Source: Phycomyces blakesleeanus NRRL 1555(-)
Taxonomy: Eukaryota > Mucoromycota > Mucoromycetes > Mucorales > Phycomycetaceae
DNA length: 64,000 nucleotides
Assembly (NCBI RefSeq): GCF_001638985.1
Contig: NW_017265148.1
Coordinates: 1,104,291 to 1,168,290, forward strand
Reading direction: 5' to 3'
The notes beneath the pieces were generated by a model. It was given only the letters and a program-made list of their open reading frames with translations. It had not been told where the DNA came from and ran no database searches. Made by a program: the position numbers and the translations under genes. This document shows positions 44,777 to 56,403 of the stretch, piece after piece (positions within the stretch are counted from its first letter, which is position 1; every line of letters begins with the position of its first letter).

Positions 44777-46037
44777 TTAATGGTGCTTCTTGCACAGGAG
44801 ATTGATGATGTCGGACATGGTGACTACACCTATCAATTTGAGGGTTTTCTTGCTGTCCACAATCCACACTCTGTGAGTATCCTCCTTGGCCATGGTAGCC
44901 AGGATGTCTTTGAGTGAAGTATCGGGTGTGGCGGTGGGTGTGATTACTTGATGACCTGCCATCTTCTACTCAACCATCCTCAACACAAAAAATAAGAACA
45001 AATATACAACATGTATACTTGTAATGTGTGTATCTCATTCTCTCTTTTCTTTTACCTTTACATAATCTCCACAGGGCAATACAAGCTGTTCAATCATCTC
45101 TAGGTTTGCTCCGGGTAAATCTTCCAAGCACAGGTCTCCCTGAAGTCTTCCCTCACTGCAACAAATACACAAAAGAATATATAAATATATTAATATGATA
45201 ATCTAGCATCTTTATTGTGTATAATTATAATTATGATTATTATTGATGAAATAAAATAGAATAAACTGTTACCTGTCGACAATTGGTAGACCACCGAGAT
45301 CTTTCTTGGCCATGAGACGGTAGACGTCCAGGGCAGACTGGGTAAGAGGTACGGTGACCATTGGTTTGTTCTTCAGGAACCCAAGCGACTCGACCGTGCT
45401 GTCTACCGAGACCAGATCGGCGATGCAATCCAGGTGACCACTAATGTGGCGAATGACGTCGGTTTGGGAGAGTAACCATGGATTGTCATTCTTGTCACTG
45501 TAGTCTACGACCAGAACACGGTGGATTCCCGAGGCAAATAGTTTAAGAGTCTAGGCGAATGTTATTTTAAAGAAAATATTAATTGTTTGTTCTTTGGGTG
45601 GTTTGGTTATAGTGGGATTTCTAATATGCTATATATATAAATATATGATATTACTAGTCTCTCTTTGTAATGACTACATGTAAATAGATACTTGCTTCGA
45701 GTAACTCGTCTTGACAGTCGCACTGGTAGACACGGTAACTCTCACGGTCGGAGTCCAGACCGAGAACATTCTCAATCGGTTCGTTCAATTTGCGTTGGTC
45801 TTTTTGGACAACTGACCGGGAGTCAGCGACCAGATATATCAAGATGTCAAACAGATTGACGATACTGACGATTGTGGTATTGTTGTGGGAAAAGATTGGC
45901 AAAGACGTGATCTTGTTCTTGTACATCAAATCAAGGGCAGTCTGGACTGACACGGTTGGGCTGACGGCAATCAAACGCAGCTTACTGTGAGCCAGGCTGA
46001 GGTTGTTTGGTTTAAGATGAGTGATACTGGTAACCAT
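44777..46037 (-). CDS. CBS-domain protein, Snf4/AMPK-gamma-like
   Basis: Four exons (46037-45696, 45550-45273, 45155-45062, 44965-44777) encode about 300 residues. Four CBS motifs occur in order: the first near VSVQTALDLMYKNKITSLPI, the second with LLE-TLKLFASGIHRVLVVD across the first intron, the third with LDVYRLMAKKDLGGLPIVD, and the fourth with LKDILATMAKEDTHRVWIVD. Tandem CBS pairs (Bateman modules) bind adenine nucleotides, and the length fits AMPK-gamma/Snf4 or related plant-like CBS proteins. I cannot tell which without alignment. The first intron needs a GC donor (GCAAGT) to keep the frame. The last acceptor (GTAG before AAGATGG) was chosen by phase. Converges with ATP12. Confidence 0.85.
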
Positions 46038-47421
46038 TATTATAATTTAAAAGAACAATATATTTTGGTGACTTTTATTTTATTTTATCTTAAGAAAAAT
46101 CAAGTGTTTTATGAGTTTATATCTTAAAGAAGTATAATAAACAAAGAAGAGAGAAAGGAAGAAGAAAGAAAGAAGAAAGAGCTCGGATATTATAACAAGA
46201 AAAAAAAATCTAAAGTTCAAGTTACCCATACATTTTATTTTTGTATCGGAGATGGGGTTGTACGCATAAAACATTGACTTTCACGTTTAAAAAATAAATA
46301 AAAAATAAAATAAAATAAATTATGACCTGACCCTGTTTGAAATTGATGAAAATAAGATATCTTGTATTGATTTCATGTATGGACAGAGCCAAGATACTCT
46401 TGAAAGATGTAACAGAAAATATATAATTGTGATTTTATAGCTTTATTGAATTTCTCGATAATTATTTTATAATCAAAAATTGAAATATATCTATATGTTT
46501 CAATTGTTTCAATTGTTTCAATTGTTTCACAGCGCACCAAATAGAAAAAGACATGGTTGAATACAAGAACAGAGTAATACAAGAATAAACACTAAAAAAT
46601 AAAATGAATAGCATAGAATGGCTGAGAAGATGCGAGATTTTACTTTATTTTAATTTATGTTGGTTTGCTAAGGACAAACAAAAAACAAAAAAAAAAAACA
46701 AAATAAAGGGCTTTGAAGGGTGGGAATTGTGTAAAGAAATATAGATTTATATTTAATTGTTTCATGTATTGTACACTATAGATTATAAGCACAAATTGAA
46801 ACAAACAAACAAAAAGGTCAATTGAATTGAAACGAAATATGTTTGATAGACTGATATATAAAATAAAAATACTTCATGTGTCGATTGTGAATGAATGACA
46901 GACAGCACCATATGTTGGGTGGGGCATGTGCACAATACCAATTTAAATCCTTTTCATTTATTCATCTATCTATCTATTCATTAATTTTGTCTGCCTAGTC
47001 ACCTATTATATGTAGTATTGTATTTACCTTGGATGTAATGTGTGTGCGTATATTTACACCCCTGTCGTCTTTCAAAGCGGGTTGAACTAATGTCCATTTG
47101 TGGATAGTCTGCACTTCCTCCAATAATCCTTCTTCTACCTCCCCCCCCCAAAAAAAGAAACACAGACCACAAGTTTTGTCAAATATACTATTATAGTTAA
47201 CTCTATTTTATTATTACTTTTATTTTTATTATTGTATAATCTATGTCTAAATCTCTTAATATAATTAAATTACTTCTTTCTCCTTTACATTTCTCTTTTC
47301 TTCTTTGAATTTTCATATATATGTATTTTTCAAAGAAAATTCATTACATTCATTAGTTCATTTCTACTCATTGAAACTATAACAAGCAAATCGAAACAAA
47401 TCTCACAATCCTAAACTAATC
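46038..47421. other. Intergenic, 10-bp repeat
   Basis: A TTTCAATTG(T) repeat of about four units lies at 46497-46530. No gene is supported. The upstream region of the PAQR gene holds a C-run (47142-47149) and long AT-rich tracts. Confidence 0.6.
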
Positions 47422-49136
47422 ATGCAAGACATGTTGGCAATCCAGAGCAACACCACGCTCCACACAGACCAACCTCTGGACATGACCCTCTTCTTAAAAC
47501 AACGAGTCACTCCACTCCTGGTCAAGTTCAAGTCTCGGCTCGTCCTTTTCGAACAGACTGTGAACAGTGACTCCAAACGGTTCCAGCAATACTCTGTCCA
47601 GAAGATCCAGAACACATACCACACCCTGGAGCGCCTGGAGCAAGAGTGGCAGGCCAAGGCTCTCTTGCTGTATACCAAAGACTATTCCAACCAAAACCAG
47701 CATCCGATTATATCCATCGATACATTTGCCCAGGTGCTCGAGCAGGCCCTGGTCGACCTGTCAGAGTGCTACAGAGAACTCGAAACCTCGTCAGCCCTGA
47801 TCCTCGTCTCGGATGAAACGCTCGACAACACAATCGAGGCCGTGATGCTCAAACTCGAGGAATTCGATGGTCAGATCGCAGACTGTTTCTTGCGGGCCTC
47901 CCAGGTGCGTGACCGAGTCAATGAGAAACTTCACAAGATGGCTGACCTGGCAAGCGACCACATGGATCAAATCAAAGGTGCGGTCGCTAATGGTGCCAAA
48001 CGGCTCTTGCACTATGAAGAGCTACCTATTCAATGGCGCAACAACGAGGTAATTATATAGTTTGTTTTAATAGCTTTGTGTGTATATTTCTTAAACAGAT
48101 AATAGTAATAGTAATAATCTTGTTTCAATCCTTTTGTATCTTTTACTAATACAAACAATATATATATATATATATATATATAGCATATCTTGACTGGTTA
48201 TCGTTTCCTTAATTCAACTGCAGAATGCTGGCACTCACTTTTGTACGTCCACAACGAAACCGGAAATATCTACACCCATCTATTTGGCCTCGTCTTCTTG
48301 GCCATGGTCGGAACATACCACTTGCTCTACTCACCCGTCCTTTCCGACATTCCTCTCTCGGACAAAGTGTTCTTTGGTGTCTTCTTTGTCGCAGCCTGCA
48401 AGTGCCTGCTCTGTTCCACAGTCTGGCACACTCTGTCCGGAATCAGCGATCTACAGACATACCGCAAAGTAGCCTGTCTTGATTATGTTGGCATATCGGT
48501 CTTGATTTGTGCCAGCATAATCTTGTGCGAGTATTACGGATTCTACAACCACGACATCTGGAGAAACACTTATATTACTGCTACTGGATCCATGGCAATT
48601 CTTGGTGTAGCCATGCCTTTTATGAGTTGGTTCGATCACAGTGGTAAGGAAATAATAATAATAATAATAATAATAATTTTTATATTATAGAAACTATAGA
48701 TAGATTTGCGCATAAAATAAAAGTATATACTTAATATATGTATATTAATTTTTTTGTTTTTGTTTTTTTGGCTGGTTTAGAGCGTCGTTGGTTACGGACT
48801 ATGTTTTTTGTTGTCATGGCTAGTTCTGCGGTTGTACCAATCATCCACCTTTGCATTGCCAACGGTCTACAGGAAACCGCTAACTTCCTTTCACCTTTCT
48901 CAAAGTCGATTTCGTCTTACATCATTGGAGTTATTGTGTACAGTAATCAGCTGCCCGAACGAATCTGGCCTGGTAAATTCGATCACTTTGGCCACTCACA
49001 TCAACTGTGGCACTTGTTTGTCATGGGAGGAATCTGGTTCAACTATACTGCCATCTTTCACATGGTCAATCTCAGAGAAACATATGGTCAAAACAACATC
49101 CTTAATACTACTACTACTACTACTACTACTATTTAA
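47422..49136 (+). CDS. IZH3: PAQR/AdipoR-family membrane protein, Izh3-like
   Basis: Three exons (47422-48048, 48184-48643, 48781-49136) give about 480 residues. The first ~210 residues form a soluble helical extension, as in fungal Izh3-type members. Then come seven membrane spans with the PAQR signatures: HNETGNIYTHLFGLVF, STVWHTLSG with the first metal-binding His, and DHFGHSHQLWHLFVMGG with the other two. The family are zinc-dependent receptors or ceramidase-like enzymes; yeast Izh proteins act in zinc and sterol homeostasis. The C-terminus ends in a run of Thr encoded by an (ACT)n microsatellite. Intron 1 holds an (AT)n tract. Gene symbol by class only. Confidence 0.9.
49105..49131 (+). 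repeat. (ACT)n microsatellite in coding sequence
   Basis: Encodes the poly-Thr tail at the end of the PAQR protein, directly before Ile and the stop. Length changes would stay in frame. Confidence 0.85.
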
Positions 49137-49974
49137 AAACTCTTTCTTTATTTTTATTTTATTTTTAAAGAAAAGAATGAAATATCTAAAGTATCTTAAG
49201 AAAACAAGGCATTATTTACATGTATACATATTCACATATTTACATAAATGTATACAAGATATAAAATACCCGCATACCAATAGACACATATATACATATA
49301 TTTTATAAAAAAAAATCATTTTTTATTGGCCAATATCAATTCCAAATCGATTATACAATTATATGTATCTATAATTTTTTTTGTACTTTGCCATATCGAT
49401 CATAGTGTAGAAAGAAGAAGAAGAAAATAAAAAAGTACAAATGTATATATAATTGTAAATGTACAATTTAGATGTTCAAAATGATCTTTTTACTACTTTA
49501 TCACAACATTGACCATTGTATATAAATTGATAAACTAGATGATCATAATTTATCAAGAAAAATAAATAAATAAAAGCTAAAAGCAATGCTTTGTAACCTT
49601 GATCCAGTTTTTGGTATCGTTAAAGATGAAATATTTAATTGAAAATCTTTTAATTGCCCTTTCCATTGCCATTATTAGTATTAGTATTATTATTATTGAG
49701 CCATGAAATATTAAGTACATTATAAACAACCAGTTAATCATATAAGCATACATACATAACATAAAAGAATAAGAAGAGTTAGACAACTGTCTTAAATGTA
49801 TGTATTTGTGTGTTTGTGATTTTACTCCTTGTAATGTAAATTATAGCCATTAAAATAAATAAATGAAAAAGAACGAAAAGTGCAAGTTTATCAAAATTGG
49901 ATTCAATTGGTGTGTTTATAATATGGATACATGTATTACTTTATACAAATGTTTATTTAGTTATTTGGATTGTT
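49137..49974. other. Intergenic between convergent genes
   Basis: AT-rich, no gene seen; short TATACATA repeats near 49217-49300 and a TATTAT run near 49676-49695. Confidence 0.6.
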
Positions 49975-51766
49975 TTAAATAAGAGAAAGTCGGGTTCTTG
50001 CCAGCCCACCTCTAAAGTTCCTCATTGGCTGGATCGTTTGCTGCATACGTCGGAAAGCTTCATGAATGTGTTCGGGTTGTAATGGAGTTGGCTCTGAGCT
50101 AGGTTGTAAGAACAACCCGATGCCTTCATTATCATTTGCGGTTGACGAAGGCGAAGAATCTTCCGACTCATGTTCACGGCAAGTTACTCCATTGCCAGTA
50201 CCAGTACCAGAGCTATTACTTGCACCAGCACCAATACCAGAACCATTAGAGCTGCCAGAGCCAGAACCAGAGCCAGAACCAGTGTTTGTGCCAGTTGCAG
50301 CTCCAATTCCAGTACTAGTGCCAGAACTAGCACAAGCACTACCACTACTACTCACACTCGTATTTCCATTTCCGTTTCCATTTGCAGTCGTGTTCGTATT
50401 CGCATCATTACTAGTACTAGAAACATTTTCTGTGTTTTCGTTATCTTTCTTCTCGGATTCAGGGGTACCTTCATCATCCAAATCCCGTTTTCTTTTTGAA
50501 CCTGCTGTTGGCTCATCCTTTTTTACCCCATTATTACTATTACTATTATTACTGCTACTGTTACTGTTACTGCTATTGCTAATGCTACTGTTACTATTTC
50601 CTGCTCTACACAAATCATTCTTTATCTGGATAGCTGTTCTTGTCAGTTTGGAGACCATTTCATATGTCAGGAATCCAAGACTGTCCACAATGTCGTCGTT
50701 AGGCCGCACATCGACATAGGAACTCATGTTTGACCACTCTCTGAACCGCTTTCCTTTGCGGTATGTAAATGAAGCCTGGCGACATTCTGAATAGTGGACG
50801 TATTCCTCTCGTGTCATGGCTCGTGTGATTTCGTCTGCGTCTCTCAGGCGCTGGACCGAGTCCATGTATGCTTCTAGATCGTCTTCGTCGTCCGACTCTT
50901 CTTCAGGGTTACTTGGTTTGACCAGAACGTCCAAGAATTGGTTTACTAGCTCCCATGGGAGTTTGATAATACTACGATATAGTTTCCCTATAACAAATGG
51001 ATGGATCAATAAATAAGTTTATTGTATTACAATTAAATATGTATTATGTATATGGGTAGAGTATCGTCTATACTCCTTAAATACATGTCTTGTGAGACTA
51101 ACCTGATGTTGCTTCTTCAACCATCTCATCTACTTGATCCCCAGATGCATCCTTTGCATTCTTGCGGACATCTTTCCAACTCAAGAAAGATCGTAAACGA
51201 TTTACTTTGGCTCTGTCATGACGCATAAGAAATATAAGATCTTCTGCACTTAGATATCGTGAGTTTCGACGTGTTGCCTGAGCAGCGGCCTGAACTAGCT
51301 GTAAAAAAATAGACAATCAATAAAGATGTGTTAACAATAACTATAATAAAAAGAAGAAGAAAAAGTAAAGGAAGCTTTGATACGAGAGATAGAGAGTGTG
51401 TGTGAAATTAATTAAAATAAATAAATAAAAAGGTCTTGGGCTTAGGCTTAGGCTTAGGCTTTGGTATAGACTTGGGTTTTGACTTACGATTTCAATCACT
51501 TGGGATCGAACAATGTCTTCTACCAATAATGTGGTTTCGGGTAATGGACCTGCCACCTCTCCAAACACAAACATCATTTGCTGAATTTCACTTTGGAAGC
51601 GATACTTTAACTAATAGTATTAACATGTCAGTAAAAAAAAAAGAGGAGAACAGAATATTTGTGGGAGTGTAAGTAAACTGCGAGGATAAAATAGCCTTTA
51701 AGAAATAAGTAAAGATATAAATGTTAAATGAGTTCTTTTTACGTTTTTTGATTCCATTGCTGCCAT
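49975..51766 (-). CDS. SPT3: SPT3, SAGA histone-fold subunit
   Basis: Four exons: a 24-nt first exon (51766-51743, MAAMESKN), then 51610-51488, 51298-51103 and 50987-49975; about 451 residues. SPT3 links SAGA to TBP at TATA promoters in the nucleus. Histone fold 1 is KYRFQSEIQQMMFVFGEV through RRNSRYLSAEDLIFLMRHDR. The second lies around YVDVRPNDDIVDSLGFLTYE. Between about residues 245 and 395 there is a long Ser/Asn/Gly/Thr-rich insert, absent from yeast SPT3, which is 337 residues. The protein ends AFRRMQQTIQPMRNFRGGLA. All intron phases agree. Confidence 0.93.
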
Positions 51767-52559
51767 GAAGAAGAGCTTATGTACAAATGACTAAAGAAAG
51801 GGAGGTGTGAGTGAATAGTCACGACTATTGATATATAAATATATAAAATAAAATATAATAAAATATATACATACATATATGTATCGTTTTGCTTTTTTAA
51901 AAAAAAGAGTCAAAATTTTGACTACTGCCTTGATCAATTTCATCTAATTATGTTGGCTATTTAATAAGTTAGACACCCATATGATTTATTTTGTTTTATA
52001 TTTTTATATGTACATTATAGAGAGAGAGAGAGAGAAGAGCTTGGCTTACAGATATGCACTACTTGATCAATGCAAAGAATCAAATGTGAAAAGGAAACAA
52101 ATGTATTAAAGCAGTATATATATATATTCAATAAATTACACACATTTTACCCTCATAATGACTATCTTATGCCAAGTATCTTTGTTATATATCTGAAAAA
52201 TAATGTTACATTGCTGGGTATAATGGTCGCAGCTTATCAAAATGTGAGTGGCTAGCCTGTTGATATTCATTGTTCTATCTGCTTGGATATAATTGCTCTT
52301 TTAGATTGGTTTCTGTTATTATTGGTTAATGATGATACGGCGTGTATTTAGTTTATCATTATTATAATGACATGTTGCTTTAAAGAAAAATCAGTTCTCA
52401 CAATCTGAACGATTTTTATAGAAAGAGAAAAGACAAATAAATCTATGGTTTATAAATTTGATCTGTGTATTTTTCTAGCAAGAACCATTCAAGATACCAT
52501 TGTACAAAATTCAACTGTTTTTCTTTGTTAAGCGTAAAAGCATATAGATATATATATAT
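51767..52559. other. Intergenic between SPT3 and the aminotransferase
   Basis: An (AG)n run at 52020-52036 and AT-rich sequence. An open stretch at 52070-52255 has no features of a gene. Nothing else seen. Confidence 0.6.
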
Positions 52560-53856
52560 TTAAAAACCCTCTGCAGGCCACATCCAACCAAACGTATCCT
52601 TAATCTCACCCTTCTGAATGCCACGGTATTCATTGAAGAGCTTGAGAAATCCCTTTCCAATCTCAGTCTGGCTACCAGAACCAATGTTGATTACCCTGTC
52701 ACCACGAACGATCTTCTTGATTGGTGTAACGACAGCAGACGTACCACAGGCAGCCACTTCGACAAACTTGTTTTGCTCAAGCTCACTAAACAATATCGGG
52801 CGCTCTTCAACATCATAGCCGAGTTTCTTGGCAAGATCGCATAATGACAGACGAGTAACTGAACGCAGAACGGTGCTGGAGTCCGGTGTAACCAAAGTTT
52901 GCTTACCGGTTCTAGGGTCAGGATAAGTGAGGGCAATAAAGTTGGAAGTCGAGAATTCGTCAATCATGGTGTGAGACTTGGGATCCAAGTGAAGGATGAT
53001 GGGAAATCCATTGTCCTTGGCGGCCTTCATTGGCTTGAAGGTAGGCGCATAGTTCCCACCAATCTTACAAGCCCCAGTGCCAAAAGGAGCGGCTAAATCC
53101 AAACAAGAGAAAAGAGGTATGATAAGGCATAAGTATAATAGATAGATAGATATTTTGCTTTGCCTTGCTTTAATTTACTCATTGATTGATTATAATAAAG
53201 TACTCGTTTGTGTTTATATATTCTAGTGGTGCATAACTCACTTCTGTCAAAGTCTTCGATAACCCAACAGTCAACGGGTACAGCGTTGCCCTTGTAGTAG
53301 TTTCCAACCGGCATGCCAAATACAATAAAAGTAAATTCCTTGGCTGGGCCCATACCAATAAAAGGTCCACTGCCGAACAAAAGGGGGCGCAAATAAAGAG
53401 AACCTCCAGAGCTTCCGGGTGGAACGAATTCGAGGTTCTTTGTTACAGTCAAACGAATACTTTCTTCAAAGAGCTCGATAGGAACCGCAGGTGCATAAAC
53501 CATATCTGCACTACGGATCATACGGGCAGCATTAACCTCAGGTCTAAAGACACGTACGAGACCTTGAGGATCACGGAAAGCTTTTAATCCTTCAAAACAC
53601 TGTAGCCATGATAAATAAATAAATTAAACAAATATTGTTTACGAATGAGAGATTGATTTTACTTTATTTTTATTTTTACCTGCTGTCCATAGTTTAATCC
53701 AGTGGCACAAATGTGAACCTTTACATAAGGTTCTTTTTCAAAGGTAGGCTTACTCCAGCCTTTTTCTTCAGTCCAGATAAACTTTGCATAGTCGTTGAGA
53801 TCACGATATTCAAAGCCAAGGTTGTCCCAGTCTATAGAGGTAGTGGGAGGAGTCAT
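52560..53856 (-). CDS. Branched-chain amino acid aminotransferase
   Basis: Three exons (53856-53680, 53599-53242, 53092-52560) encode 355 residues, a normal length. It is a class IV PLP enzyme interconverting Leu, Ile and Val with their 2-oxo acids. The PLP Lys is about residue 188, in GTGACKIGGNYAP. Other landmarks are CFEGLKAFRDP, VFRPEVNAARM, SLYLRPLLFGSG, the phosphate-loop side FVEVAACGTSAVVTPIKKI and the C-terminal GIQKGEIKDTFGW. The motif IDEFSTSNF stands where many BCATs have EVGTMN-like residues; this form occurs in a subset of fungal BCAT/ToxF-like enzymes. No targeting presequence precedes MTPPTTSIDWDNLGF, so I infer a cytosolic enzyme. Confidence 0.93.
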
Positions 53857-54447
53857 GGTAAAGAAGAACGATTGAATGAAAACAAATTATCAAGTTTTTT
53901 TCTGGTAGATTTGGGTTTAATTTGTAGTCAAAGGAGGCTAAACTAAACACATTTAAACGGCAATTTTGAGTCGTACGGCATCATTGACTCTGTGTGGCTA
54001 TGGTGTTGTTTTTTCTGGATAATAGGATTTTTTTTAAAAAAAGAAAAGAAACGAATTTCCTTGGATCACGTATATGACTTTGCTCGATGTGCAGAGAAAA
54101 CTATTATTAATCTTATGTACTTTTATAGAACCTCTGTAGGATCTAAAAATTATCAAAAAAAAGTACCATAAACATGAAAATATTATGTCTATTTGAAATA
54201 TATTTCTTTTGATTTCTATATAGAGATTACAGAGTGTGACAATTAAACCTTTTGGTTTTGGAGTAGTATATCAAACTATTACAACACTATAAAATGGTTC
54301 GAATTGGATTGAATTGAATTTGATTAAAGGCATATGTAATATATATATATATATGTGTGTGTGTGTAAAAATAGAGGAGGGGAAAAAGTAGGATTTGGCC
54401 ACAATGCCACCAATTTTGTTTTATTGATGTATTAATTAATTTTTCTT
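53857..54447. other. Intergenic
   Basis: An (AT)n(GT)n run at about 54338-54366 lies near the F-box gene's 3' end. No gene seen. Confidence 0.6.
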
Positions 54448-56403
54448 TTAACGTGAAAACGTACCACCAACAACTGTTTGGCTGTTTATGCCCTTACATA
54501 AAAACACGGCACTTCCACATGGCAAATCCAATTGCCAATATTCACTGGGGGCAAGATCAATACTATTGTGCGGTAGATTATTTCTACGACCATCATGTTC
54601 TACATCTTTGGATTCGAATCCTTTAAAGTAGTCTATTGCCTTTTGACGATCATCACCCTCAAGATTTTGATAGTCAAAACCAGCGGTAGGTCCAAAACCC
54701 AACCTGTAAATATGGAACCAGTCACTTAGTACAGCAACATTCTCTATTTTCTTCTTTTCTTGGACTTCTTTGTTTTCTGGATCACAATGCGAGGAAGAGG
54801 AAGACGAGGAAGACCAGGGCGAGAAAGAATACCATTGCGAGGAAGAGGACGAGGGCGACGAAACTGCGGAAGAGGAGCGTGGGTCATCTGATTCGTTCTT
54901 GTCGCTCTGATAAATACAAAAAAGATTGACTGCGCTGCTTGGCTTCCAATTCGTGTCAACCGCCCTAAAGCGCACTCGAAGCACAAAAAAGATATTGAAT
55001 GTTGTTTCCCACATCGCAATATACATAAACCCAGTTCTTCGATCGACCGGACCTACGACTAGGCTATCAATCAAATAAAAGGTGCACAAACAGTAGCAGC
55101 GGCTAGAAATATAGGACAATATATCGCAGTGCAAGGTGTTTCTCTCCAATTCTATATGGCAGAGCTTGTGCTTTGGTGGAGTTATCTTGGGTGGTTTATC
55201 CTTAGCCAATTCAGTCGCACACAATCTCAGCTTTTCTAGATGTACGCACCCATTCATCAGTTCATCAATAAAGATACAGGTGTAAGCCACATCGATGTGT
55301 AGGACGACCAGATAAGAAAAGGCGCTGAATTGAAGCACATCGTTATCTGGGACCGGAAAGATGAGGTTGCAAGAAACAAATAACTCTGTGATACCTTTGG
55401 ATATCAAACCAATATTTTCTTTCAAGAGATGAACGCGATTTACGTTAAATATCATGCAATAGCTCAATGTTAAACTCAGTTCTTTTATGTTAGGATTGTC
55501 TAACAAGGTACTGCCGATTAATCTAGAGTCATAAACAGAATTGACTTCGTACACAAGTTTGAGCTTTCTCAGATGTTGTAAGTTGGGGGGATTTCCAAAA
55601 TAATGGAAATATCTCTCGATAGAGTCTACGTATGCTACTAGACTTGTAGTTCTTTCAAGGATCAGCTCTTGGAGATTCGGATACTTTCTTGAGATGTAGT
55701 GTAACCAAAGAGAAAAGTCCGTACGTGTAAAAATGTGAAGGATTTTGATACTGGAAGCTGGGACAAGCGGCTTGAACAGGTCGGGGTCATATTGTGAGAA
55801 TGTGAGCGGTACATCGAGAGATAGGCGTATCAATTGTGGCAAATTTGTATGAAGAGACTCCATGTAAGATAACTGCCACCCAGCTGTTGATGGTATAGCC
55901 CAGCGGAAACTGTTTAGCGTTTCCTGATATTTAGTATATCGTTCTGTCAAACTGGCTACATTGATATCTGTTGTCGAATCATAACCTGGGCATGTGACTT
56001 TCAGGTATAGCAGTGTCTTCCAACATCTCCAATTGATCGCACGTCTGAGGCTTCGAAGAGGATACCCATACCCTGGAGCAGTAAGTTTTTCCACGTTTTT
56101 CGCAAATAGTTGAAAATCCCGCATGTCAAATCTGGTTACACCGGTGTTTGCATCAATTTCCATTCTCCTGATAAATTGTCCGTTGTTGGCCAAGCCATGT
56201 GAAATAGGGTCGTTTTTACCGAAAATACGGTAAAGATCGCTTTTTCCAAAGAGTAAAATAGTTTTCCACAGTTCGGACTGGAAATGAGGATTCCAGCTCT
56301 TGCACACAAGAGTACATTGGTAGATATCTTGCTGAGACAGTTTATCGCAAATCAACCTGAATATCTCGTCCGGAAAGTCAACAGCCGTAACTTGGTCCGC
56401 CAT
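54448..56403 (-). CDS. F-box protein with leucine-rich-repeat-like body
   Basis: A single open frame of 651 residues from ATG 56403. Residues about 9-50 are an F-box (VDFPDEIFRLICDKLSQQDI, then CTLVCKSWNPHFQSELW), the Skp1-binding part of SCF ubiquitin ligases. The rest has irregular Leu-rich repeats (NLQHLRKLKLVYEV, NPNIKELSLTLSYC, LEKLRLCATELA). Near residues 480-540 there is a Ser/Asp/Glu-rich low-complexity segment (SSSAVSSPSSSSSQWYSF). Mucorales have many such F-box genes with rapidly changing repeats; the target is unknown. No introns, unlike its neighbours. Confidence 0.88.
   Translation of the reverse strand: MADQVTAVDFPDEIFRLICDKLSQQDIYQCTLVCKSWNPHFQSELWKTILLFGKSDLYRIFGKNDPISHGLANNGQFIRRMEIDANTGVTRFDMRDFQLFAKNVEKLTAPGYGYPLRSLRRAINWRCWKTLLYLKVTCPGYDSTTDINVASLTERYTKYQETLNSFRWAIPSTAGWQLSYMESLHTNLPQLIRLSLDVPLTFSQYDPDLFKPLVPASSIKILHIFTRTDFSLWLHYISRKYPNLQELILERTTSLVAYVDSIERYFHYFGNPPNLQHLRKLKLVYEVNSVYDSRLIGSTLLDNPNIKELSLTLSYCMIFNVNRVHLLKENIGLISKGITELFVSCNLIFPVPDNDVLQFSAFSYLVVLHIDVAYTCIFIDELMNGCVHLEKLRLCATELAKDKPPKITPPKHKLCHIELERNTLHCDILSYISSRCYCLCTFYLIDSLVVGPVDRRTGFMYIAMWETTFNIFFVLRVRFRAVDTNWKPSSAVNLFCIYQSDKNESDDPRSSSAVSSPSSSSSQWYSFSPWSSSSSSSSHCDPENKEVQEKKKIENVAVLSDWFHIYRLGFGPTAGFDYQNLEGDDRQKAIDYFKGFESKDVEHDGRRNNLPHNSIDLAPSEYWQLDLPCGSAVFLCKGINSQTVVGGTFSR

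Noticed and set aside
50066..50719. A 217-residue plus-strand ORF rich in Pro, Glu and Leu
   Set aside because: It is the antisense of the low-complexity insert of SPT3.
54605..54630. tRNA B-box-like GGATTCGAATCC
   Set aside because: It lies inside the F-box coding sequence and no A box or cloverleaf can be drawn around it.
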